This document shows, one piece after another, positions 1 to 5,309 of a stretch of 5,309 bases of DNA. Where the stretch lies: the NCBI GenBank assembly GCA_937915955.1, contig CALGIB010000471.1:1-5309 (forward strand). Reading direction: 5' to 3'. Within the stretch, counting starts at the first letter, position 1. Each line of letters begins with the position of its first letter. A program made the position numbers and the translations under genes. Source of the DNA: an uncultured Pseudomonadota bacterium. GTDB taxonomy: Bacteria; Myxococcota_A; UBA796; CAJQPC01. The notes beneath the pieces are model-generated. The model was not told where the DNA came from and made no database searches. It worked only from the letters and a program-made list of their open reading frames with translations.

Positions 1-579
1 GGTGTCCGGGTCCACCGGGCCGTGGAAGCCCACGCTCTTGGTCAGGATGTTCTTCTGCGGCACGATGCGCGCCAGCTCGGGGGTCAGGCGGCCCGCGTCG
101 ACCTCCTGCTGCACGATGGTGTGGTCCCGCGTCAGGCGCTGCAGGCGCTCGTCCCGGAACAGGTAGGCCCGGCTGTCGCCCACGTGCGCCAGGTGCGCGG
201 TGTCGGCGTCGAGCACGAGCACGACCAGGGTGGTGCCCATCCCGTAGGTCTCGGGGTGCTCCTCGGCGTGCTGCCGGATGGCCACCGCCGCCTGGTTCAT
301 CGCGTAGCGCAGGCGCTCGCGCATCGCGTCGTCGGGGTCGTCCACGCTGTGCGCCAGCACCGTCTCGTCCGGGTCCGCGCGGTCCATCAGGACCTCCTGG
401 ACCGTCTCGACGGCCAGCGCGCTGGCGACCTCACCTGCGGCGTGCCCGCCCATGCCGTCGGCCACGACGAACAGCCCGCCGTCGATGTCCGTCAGCCAGG
501 CGTCCTCGTTGTGCTCGCGCACAGGCCCCACATCAGTGGCGGCGTAGGCCTCGATCACGAGGCGTCTCGACTTTTCCAA
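1..579 (-). CDS. PP2C-family Ser/Thr protein phosphatase, N-terminal part (3' end outside the window)
   Basis: Reading the minus strand from a TTG at 579 gives 193 residues open to the window edge. Seen: the PP2C metal-site motifs RxxNED (REHNED, residues 21-26, with D26) and VADGMGGH (39-46, with D41 and G42), then MGTTL (114-118), GDSRAYL (134-140) and LTRDH (149-153), followed by NILTKSVG (177-184). These are the PPM/PP2C motifs in the usual order. The family is normally about 240-260 residues, so the last third, with the SDGL and GGxDN motifs, should lie left of position 1. PP2C enzymes are Mg/Mn-dependent and remove phosphate from Ser/Thr. No signal peptide or membrane segment is visible, so it is probably cytosolic. 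It is divergent from the two kinases, which suggests (inferred) that it reverses their phosphorylation. Start: TTG 579 is preferred because the upstream in-frame extension to ATG 642 uses codons rare here (ATT, CCA, TCA, CTA, AGA); GTG 558 is another option. Confidence 0.93.
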   Translation of the reverse strand, partial: MEKSRRLVIEAYAATDVGPVREHNEDAWLTDIDGGLFVVADGMGGHAAGEVASALAVETVQEVLMDRADPDETVLAHSVDDPDDAMRERLRYAMNQAAVAIRQHAEEHPETYGMGTTLVVLVLDADTAHLAHVGDSRAYLFRDERLQRLTRDHTIVQQEVDAGRLTPELARIVPQKNILTKSVGFHGPVDPDT

Positions 580-606
580 GGCGGATCTCTGGGGTAGGCT
601 TCGTCC

Positions 607-622
607 CGTCCTGGACAGGACG
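607..622. promoter_or_regulatory. 16-bp inverted repeat, candidate operator in the divergent gap
   Basis: The arms CGTCCTG (607-613) and CAGGACG (616-622) are perfect reverse complements around a GA centre. The element lies in the only non-coding gap of the window, between the divergent phosphatase and kinase genes, where a single dimeric regulator could act on both. A two-base centre makes a transcript hairpin unlikely, so a protein-binding dyad fits better than a terminator. It could still be chance in GC-rich DNA; the bound regulator is unknown. Confidence 0.4.
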
Positions 623-639
623 AGCTCTGAGCCTGGAAT
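612..639 (+). promoter_or_regulatory. Weak sigma-70-like promoter candidate for the kinase operon
   Basis: TGGACA (612-617, five of six matches to TTGACA), a 16-base spacer, then TGGAAT (634-639, four of six matches to TATAAT but lacking the important second A). This would start transcription near 646, about 40 bases before the GTG of the kinase at 685. The -35-like box overlaps the palindrome at 607-622, which would suit repression. An alternative -10 is CATAGT (640-645), but no -35 box fits it. The assignment is weak. Confidence 0.22.
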
Positions 640-643
640 CATA
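638..643 (-). promoter_or_regulatory. -10-like TATGAT hexamer for the phosphatase gene
   Basis: On the minus strand the hexamer TATGAT (643 to 638) matches TATAAT at five of six positions and falls in the only AT-rich patch of the gap. No convincing -35 box is visible upstream. Transcription would begin near 631, giving an untranslated leader of about 50 bases to TTG 579 that includes the palindrome. This favours TTG 579 over ATG 642 as start, because ATG 642 would lie inside the hexamer. Confidence 0.25.
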
Positions 644-684
644 GTCCGCGCCGCCTGTCCTCGCGCTCCACCCCCGAGCAACAC

Positions 685-3600
685 GTGCCTGGACCCGACC
701 CCGAGCGCGGCAGCCGAATCGGCCCCTACGAAGTCCTCGGTCCCCTGGGCCGCGGCGGGATGGCCACGGTGCTCGAGGTCCGGGACACCCGCGACGGCGC
801 CGTCCGGGCGCTGAAGCTGCTCCACGGCGACCTGCCGGGCGAGGAGGCGCGCAAGCGCTTCTCGGTCGAGTTCCGCACCCTGTCCTCGCTGCAGCACCCG
901 AACATCCTGCGGGTCTTCGACTCGGGCGTGCACGAGGGCGCGGCCTGGTTCGCGATGGAGAAGCTGGGTGGCCAGGACCTGCGCCAGGCCATGGACCACC
1001 TCCGGACCCTGCCCCCGGGCGAGCGCGCCGAGCGCGCCGAGCAGGTCCTGATCGACATCGCGTCTGCGCTGGCGCACATCCACGAGAAGGGCCTGGTCCA
1101 CCGCGACGTGACCCCGGGCAACATCCGCCTCCTGCCCCAGGGCGCCCTCCTGATGGACTTCGGCGTCGTGCACGCGCCGGGTGCGGAGCTCACCATCGTG
1201 GGTGAGATGGTCGGCACCGTCGCCTACATCGCCCCCGAGCAGATCTCCGCCGAGATCAGCGGCGGTCGCGTCGACGCCCGCGCCGACCTCTACAGCCTGG
1301 GCTGCGTGCTGTACCTGATGCTCACCGGCCAGCGCCCCTTCACCGCGCGCACCATCCCTAGCCTGCTCGAGAAGCAGCTCAACGCCCAGCCTCGGCCGCC
1401 TCGCGAGCTCGTCCCGACGGTGCCCCCGCACCTGGACACCATCTGCCTGAGGCTGCTCGAGAAGGACCCCGCTCGCCGCTACGGCTCGGCCCGTCACCTG
1501 CTCTCGATCCTGGACCGCCGGGCCGCCGCCCTGCAGACCGTCGATCTGCGCACCTGGCCGCCTCGCCTCGTGGGGCGCATCGCCGAGGGCGCCCGCCTGC
1601 GCGAAGCCCTGGCCGCCCTGGCCGCGGGCAAGGGCAGCTGCCTGCTGATCGAGGCGCCCCCCGGCTACGGCAAGACCCGCCTCCTGCGCCTCATGCAGGA
1701 GCAGGCCGCCAGCCTGGACCTGCCCGTCGCCCGCGGCCTCTGCATGCGCGGCAGCGCCACCCCCTACGGCGGCTTCCACGGCGTGCTGCGCGACCTGCTC
1801 GACGGCCAGCCCATCCCCTCGGGGCCCCTGGGCAAGGCCTTCGGCGAGGAGGAGGGCTCGATCGAGCAGTACAAGGTCCTGACCGCATTCCGGGACCTGC
1901 TGCGCGCTCGCCTGCCGCGCGTCCTGCTCATCGATCAGCTGCACTACGCCGACCGCGGCACCCTCGCGCTGCTCGAGTTCCTGCTCCGAAACCACCTCAG
2001 CCTGGCCGACGAGCCGCTGATGATCCTGCTCTCGAGGCGCCCGCCGGAGGGCCTCGACGACCCCCTCGAGGAGCTGCTCTACGAGAAGTCCTCGGGGGTC
2101 GAGCTCGAGCAGATGGCCCTGGGCCCGATCACCTCGACCGACGTCGAGGAGCTGCTCCTGCAGCTGGTGCCCCCAGACGAGCGCACCAGCCTGCTCGCCA
2201 CCCGGCTCCACCGCGAGGGCGAGGGCAACCCCCACTTCATCGGCGAGATGATCCGCGGCCTGGTCGACCAGGGCGTCATCACCGAGGAGGAGCCGGGCCG
2301 CTTCGCCCTGGGCCTGGACGTCACCCACGTCAGCCGCGCGGCCCTGCCCATCCCCGCAAGCATCCGCGAGGCCCTGCAGGAGCGCCTGGCCACCCTGAGC
2401 ACCGCCGGCCGCGCCCTGGCCCAGGTGCTCTCGCTCTGCCGCTCCGAGGTCACCGCCGAGGTGCTCGAGGAGGCCCTGGGCCTGCCCAGCGAGCTGGTGC
2501 AGGACCGCCTCGAGGAGCTGATCGACCAGCACGTGGTGCGCACCCGACACGTGGGCGTGGACGAGCTCTACGATCTGGCCCAACCGCGCCTGCGCGAGGT
2601 CCTGGTCAGCACCCTCGAGGCCCCCGCGCGCAGCGTCCTGCACCGCCGCCTGGGGACCGCGCTCGAGCGCCTCAACCGCCACCGGATGAGCTCCGTGCTC
2701 GAGGCCGTGGCCTGGCACTTCGAGCAGGGCCAGCTGCCGGCCAAGGCCTGCCCCTACCTGGTCCGGGCCGGCGTCCGCCTGCGCGAGCGGGCCTTCGTCG
2801 CCGAGTCCCTGCTGTTCTTCGATCGCGCCCTGGCCCTGGAGCCCCACGCCCGCGAGTACATGACCCTGGACGACGCCGACCGGCAGCTCGCGCGCCTGCA
2901 CCACGAGCGCGGCCAGGCCCTCAGCCACCTGGGCGACTGGACCGGCGCCCTGCGCGAGCACAGCGCCGCGGACCGGCTCGGCATGCAGATCGACGACGAT
3001 CGCATCCGCACGCTCGCGCTCACCGAGCTGGGCAACCTGGCCCGCCGCCAGCTGCGCATCGAGGACGCCGAGAGCAACCTCTCCGAGGCCCTGGCCCTGG
3101 CCACGCGCCTGGGCGATCACCACCTGCGCGTGATGCCCCTGCTGGGCCTGGGCGCGGTGCGCTGGTCCCGCGGGGACCTCGACGGATCCAGGCAGATCTG
3201 GCTCGAGGGCATGGTCGCCGCCAACGCCGCCGGCAACGAGGAGGCCCGGGGGCGGGCGCTCAACGGCATGGGCCTGGTTGCCTTCTGCCGCGGTCAGGCC
3301 GCCGAGGCGCGGCGCCACCTCGAGGACGCCAGCGACATCTTCAACCGCCTCGGCAAGCTCTCGCCCCTGATCATCGTGCGCGTCAACCTGGTCGAGCTCT
3401 ACCACTGCACCGGCAACCTGCGGAAGGGCCTGAAGCTGGCGGACCAGACCATCGCCCAGGCTCGCGAGATCTCCTACAGCTACGGCACCGCGCTGGGCCT
3501 GCAGTACCGCTCGCTGGTCCTGGTCGACCTGGGCCGCTGGGGCGAGGCCGAGGACAACGCAAGCCAGGCCCGACGCATCGCGAACGACCTCGGCGACAGC

Positions 3601-4131
3601 GAAGACCAGCTCACGATCGTCGCCTCCCTGGTCCGGATCGCGCTGGGCCGCGGCAAGCTCGAGGAGGCCCAGGGCTACCTCGACGAGGCCGACGAGCTGC
3701 TGCTCCAGGACGACATCGAGGGCTACGGCCCGCTCATCGCGGCCTGGCAGGCCCTGGTCCACGCCCACCGGGGCGAGCTGGACGCCATGGACGACGCGCT
3801 CGAGCTGGCCTCGGCCCGAGCCGGCCGATCCTGGCCACACCAGGTCTGCCGCCTGGACATCATCGCCGCCCGCGCGCTGGGCGTCTCGGGGCGCCTGGAC
3901 GAGGCCTGCGCCCGAGCCAACTCGGCGCTGAAGCGAGCGGACGCCTGCGGGTATCGGTTCTACTCCTTGAAGGCGCACACCCTCCTCGCCCGCTACGCCA
4001 CCCTGGAGTCCCACCTCGCCATGCACCGCCGCGTCGCCACCGCGCTGTCCAAGAGCCTGGCCGGCAACCTCGGCCGCGAGGACGCTCGACGCTTCCTGGA
4101 CCGGCACGCCGTCGAGCCCCGCGAGCCGTGA
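685..4131 (+). CDS. Soluble Hanks-type Ser/Thr kinase fused to a STAND/AAA_16-like ATPase and a TPR array (1148 aa)
   Basis: Kinase domain, residues about 15-280: Gly-rich loop LGRGGMATV (21-29), K44, likely alpha-C E62, HRDVTPGN (139-146), DFG (158-160), APE (183-185), D201 and R265. T143 stands where the catalytic-loop Lys is usual. ATPase, about 294-520: Walker A APPGYGKT (324-331), Walker B LLIDQLHYAD (414-423, with Q418 in place of the second acid), and GNPHF (514-518). A winged-helix-like segment follows (about 550-660), then TPR-like hairpins (about 686-1120). No membrane segment or signal peptide is seen, unlike transmembrane PknB-type kinases, so it should be cytosolic. In the STAND family (MalT, PknK-like proteins) ligand or partner binding at the C-terminal repeats controls a nucleotide switch that releases the effector, here the kinase. 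Substrate and signal are unknown. GTG 685 is the only sensible start: it has a weak GAG six bases upstream, an in-frame stop lies at 628-630, and Y15 begins the kinase fold. It is the first gene of a coupled pair. Confidence 0.93.
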   Translation: MPGPDPERGSRIGPYEVLGPLGRGGMATVLEVRDTRDGAVRALKLLHGDLPGEEARKRFSVEFRTLSSLQHPNILRVFDSGVHEGAAWFAMEKLGGQDLRQAMDHLRTLPPGERAERAEQVLIDIASALAHIHEKGLVHRDVTPGNIRLLPQGALLMDFGVVHAPGAELTIVGEMVGTVAYIAPEQISAEISGGRVDARADLYSLGCVLYLMLTGQRPFTARTIPSLLEKQLNAQPRPPRELVPTVPPHLDTICLRLLEKDPARRYGSARHLLSILDRRAAALQTVDLRTWPPRLVGRIAEGARLREALAALAAGKGSCLLIEAPPGYGKTRLLRLMQEQAASLDLPVARGLCMRGSATPYGGFHGVLRDLLDGQPIPSGPLGKAFGEEEGSIEQYKVLTAFRDLLRARLPRVLLIDQLHYADRGTLALLEFLLRNHLSLADEPLMILLSRRPPEGLDDPLEELLYEKSSGVELEQMALGPITSTDVEELLLQLVPPDERTSLLATRLHREGEGNPHFIGEMIRGLVDQGVITEEEPGRFALGLDVTHVSRAALPIPASIREALQERLATLSTAGRALAQVLSLCRSEVTAEVLEEALGLPSELVQDRLEELIDQHVVRTRHVGVDELYDLAQPRLREVLVSTLEAPARSVLHRRLGTALERLNRHRMSSVLEAVAWHFEQGQLPAKACPYLVRAGVRLRERAFVAESLLFFDRALALEPHAREYMTLDDADRQLARLHHERGQALSHLGDWTGALREHSAADRLGMQIDDDRIRTLALTELGNLARRQLRIEDAESNLSEALALATRLGDHHLRVMPLLGLGAVRWSRGDLDGSRQIWLEGMVAANAAGNEEARGRALNGMGLVAFCRGQAAEARRHLEDASDIFNRLGKLSPLIIVRVNLVELYHCTGNLRKGLKLADQTIAQAREISYSYGTALGLQYRSLVLVDLGRWGEAEDNASQARRIANDLGDSEDQLTIVASLVRIALGRGKLEEAQGYLDEADELLLQDDIEGYGPLIAAWQALVHAHRGELDAMDDALELASARAGRSWPHQVCRLDIIAARALGVSGRLDEACARANSALKRADACGYRFYSLKAHTLLARYATLESHLAMHRRVATALSKSLAGNLGREDARRFLDRHAVEPREP
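2881..3960 (+). repeat. TPR-like protein repeats in exact 40-residue (120-bp) register
   Basis: Residues 733-1092 of the first kinase fall into nine helical hairpins of 40 residues each. The turn between helices has Gly at residues 750, 830, 870, 910, 950, 990 and 1030, all exactly 40 apart with one step missed (L790 holds the 790 slot), and at 1069 the register slips by one. Helix A of each unit has small or hydrophobic residues about ten positions in (G783, G823, G863, A1023), as in TPRs. The DNA copies are well diverged, so this is an old protein repeat and not a recent DNA duplication. A 40-residue unit differs from the classic 34-residue TPR and resembles the longer units of MalT-type and kinesin-light-chain-type arrays. 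Its role is probably partner or ligand binding. Confidence 0.75.
4128..4131 (+). promoter_or_regulatory. GTGA start/stop overlap coupling the two kinases
   Basis: The GTG start of the second kinase (4128-4130) shares bases with the TGA stop of the first (4129-4131). No strong Shine-Dalgarno precedes it; there is only a GAG at 4123-4125, two bases away. Such overlaps typically mean translation by re-initiation or coupling, so the two proteins are probably made together in linked amounts. Confidence 0.8.
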
Positions 4132-5309
4132 GCTTCCGCACCCTCGGAGCCCAGCCCGGGACCGGCAGCCGCGTCGGGCCCTGGATCCTGCGCGAGAAGC
4201 TGGGACAGGGCGGCCTGGCCACGGTCTTCCGGGCCGAGGGGCCCGAGGGCGACATCGCGCTCAAGATCATGAACCCCGAGAAGGTGACCGAGGAGCAGGT
4301 CACGCGCATCGAGCGCGAGTACCGGGCGATGCGCCGGGCCGACTCCCCCTACGTCGTCGCGGTCCTGGGCTCGGGGGAGCACCAGGGCTACCCCTGGCTG
4401 GCGCTGGAGTACGTCGACGGTCAGACCCTCGAGGCCGAGATCGCCGAGCTGGGCAGGCTGCCCTCGGCGGAGCGCTGGGATCGCGTCCAGCGCCTGCTCC
4501 GCGGCCTGCTCGTCGCCCTGGGTCACATCCACGAGATGGGCATGGTCCACCGCGACTTCAAGCCCAGCAACGTGCTCGTCGCCCGGGACGGACAGCCCAA
4601 GCTGACAGACTTCGGCTCGGTGAAGGCGCCGGACACGTTCACGACGAACCTGACCATGGCGGGCCACCTGGTCGGCACCGTGGCCTTCATGGCGCCGGAG
4701 CAGATCACCGAGGACCGCCTGGACCACCGGGCCGATCTCTACGCCCTGGGCGCCACGCTCTACATGATGCTGACCGGCCGCAAGCCGGTCGAGGCCGACT
4801 CCATCGCCGGCTACCTGGCCAAGCACCTGATGGAGGACCCCAGGCCGCCCATCGAGGTCGAGCCGAGGGTCCCGCTGCGCCTGTCCCGCATCTGCATGCG
4901 GCTGCTCAAGAAGGACCCCGAGGAGCGCTTCGGCTCGGCGGCCGAGGTGGCCCAGGCCCTCGACGAGCCCGACGACGCCCCGCACATCCTGCTCCAGGGG
5001 CGGGACACGCCCCTGCGCCAGGCGGAGCTGCTGCTCCGGGCCTTCCAGCGCGGCGCCGGTCGCAGCGTCGCCATCCTGGGTCCCGGAGGCTGCGGACGCA
5101 GCGCGCTGATCGAAGCCATCGCCGTCCGGGCGGCCGAGCTCGAGCTCACGGTCTCGCGCCTGGACTTCCCGCTGCAGGCCCCCATCGAGCGCGCGCTGCG
5201 GGACGCCCTTCCGGGCACGGGCCCCCTGCGACGCCGCCTGGCCGCGGGCGTGGTGCTGATGGCGGACGACCTGGACCAGGCCAAGGACGCGGATCTGCGC
5301 ACGCTCGAG
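4128..5309 (+). CDS. Second Hanks-type Ser/Thr kinase with degenerate STAND-like ATPase, N-terminal part (3' end outside the window)
   Basis: The frame is open from GTG 4128 to the window edge, 394 residues with no stop. Kinase domain, about residues 20-280: LGQGGLATVF (25-34), K46, alpha-C E64, HRDFKPSN (141-148), DFG (161-163), APE (189-191), D203 and R267. All catalytic residues are present. The activation loop carries T170, T172, T173 and T176, good candidates for autophosphorylation. After the kinase comes QGRDTPL (a GR-D/E-type linker motif, also seen as VGRIAEG in the first kinase), then a P-loop-like GPGGCGRS (318-325) with Arg at the lysine position, and a Walker B-like VVLMADDLDQA (375-385). 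The spacing between Walker motifs is about 56 residues, against 87 in the upstream protein. It is clearly a paralogue of the upstream gene; a C-terminal TPR region beyond 5309 is expected but not seen. No membrane segment is seen. It was probably produced by tandem duplication followed by divergence. Confidence 0.92.
   Translation, partial: MSFRTLGAQPGTGSRVGPWILREKLGQGGLATVFRAEGPEGDIALKIMNPEKVTEEQVTRIEREYRAMRRADSPYVVAVLGSGEHQGYPWLALEYVDGQTLEAEIAELGRLPSAERWDRVQRLLRGLLVALGHIHEMGMVHRDFKPSNVLVARDGQPKLTDFGSVKAPDTFTTNLTMAGHLVGTVAFMAPEQITEDRLDHRADLYALGATLYMMLTGRKPVEADSIAGYLAKHLMEDPRPPIEVEPRVPLRLSRICMRLLKKDPEERFGSAAEVAQALDEPDDAPHILLQGRDTPLRQAELLLRAFQRGAGRSVAILGPGGCGRSALIEAIAVRAAELELTVSRLDFPLQAPIERALRDALPGTGPLRRRLAAGVVLMADDLDQAKDADLRTLE

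Noticed and set aside
22..597. Long open frame on the plus strand opposite the phosphatase
   Set aside because: It is antisense to the PP2C frame, whose motifs are clear and in order. Its own translation is a low-complexity run of V, H, R and Q with no family motif, as expected from GC-rich shadow frames.
607..622. The palindrome as a transcription terminator or mobile-element end
   Set aside because: The two-base centre is too short for a good hairpin loop, no T-run follows on either strand, and both flanking genes read away from it. No transposase or target-site duplication is seen.
1021..1038. Tandem copy of the 9-mer GAGCGCGCC
   Set aside because: It encodes an ERAERAE stretch in a helix of the kinase domain. 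It is two copies only and fits simple coding repetition, with no sign of a regulatory or mobile role.
726..1217. Minus-strand open frames within the first kinase gene (726-1217, 1691-1888, 2079-2543, 2754-3104 and 3723-3920), plus 3860-4309, 4523-4708 and 4811-5302
   Set aside because: All are opposite strongly supported coding sequence and are dominated by Arg, Ser and Ala. They are by-products of high GC with few stop codons.
3993..4985. 330-codon open frame on the minus strand opposite the second kinase
   Set aside because: It lies antisense to the complete set of kinase motifs and spans the junction of two real genes. Its composition is shadow-like (rich in G, L, R, V, H and D) and no recognisable domain is present.
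685..5309. The kinase-STAND-TPR pair as an antiphage NLR-like defence system
   Set aside because: The effector-switch-repeat order is reminiscent of STAND defence proteins. However, no nuclease, toxin, integrase or other defence gene is in view, and kinase-ATPase-TPR fusions are known as general signalling proteins in myxobacteria-like genomes. Nothing in the sequence supports defence specifically.

Overview
The window comes from a very GC-rich bacterium: codon third positions are almost all G or C, and GTG and TTG starts are used. Kinases fused to an ATPase and TPR repeats, sitting next to a PP2C phosphatase, are most typical of Myxococcota and related former Deltaproteobacteria. That assignment is an inference from style and gene content; no marker gene is present. 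The whole window is one phospho-signalling locus and is almost fully coding.

Layout: (1) Positions 1-579, minus strand, hold the N-terminal 193 residues of a PP2C-family Ser/Thr protein phosphatase, whose 3' end lies beyond the left edge. (2) A divergent intergenic gap of about 105 bp (580-684) carries a 16-bp near-perfect palindrome (607-622) and the only AT-rich patch in the region (635-645). Weak divergent promoter-like hexamers can be placed there. (3) Positions 685-4131, plus strand, hold a complete 1148-residue soluble protein: Hanks-type Ser/Thr kinase, then a STAND/AAA_16-like ATPase, a winged-helix-like segment and a long C-terminal TPR array. (4) Positions 4128-5309, plus strand, hold a second, paralogous kinase-ATPase. 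It starts on a GTG that overlaps the previous stop codon (GTGA) and is cut by the right edge after 394 residues. This second kinase has no stop inside the window, so a stop-terminated ORF scan would miss it.

The likely logic is a divergent phosphatase facing a translationally coupled pair of cytosolic kinases. Each kinase is an N-terminal effector attached to a nucleotide-binding switch, and in the first the switch is followed by a TPR sensor or scaffold. The two kinases differ in informative ways. The first lacks the catalytic-loop lysine (HRDVTPGN) and has a sparse activation loop, but its ATPase has an intact Walker A. The second has a canonical HRDFKPSN loop and a threonine-rich activation loop, but its ATPase P-loop lysine is replaced by arginine. 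This complementary degeneration, and the exact 40-residue ladder in the TPR array, are the most interesting points. The parts belong to known families; I see no clear sign of a wholly new system.
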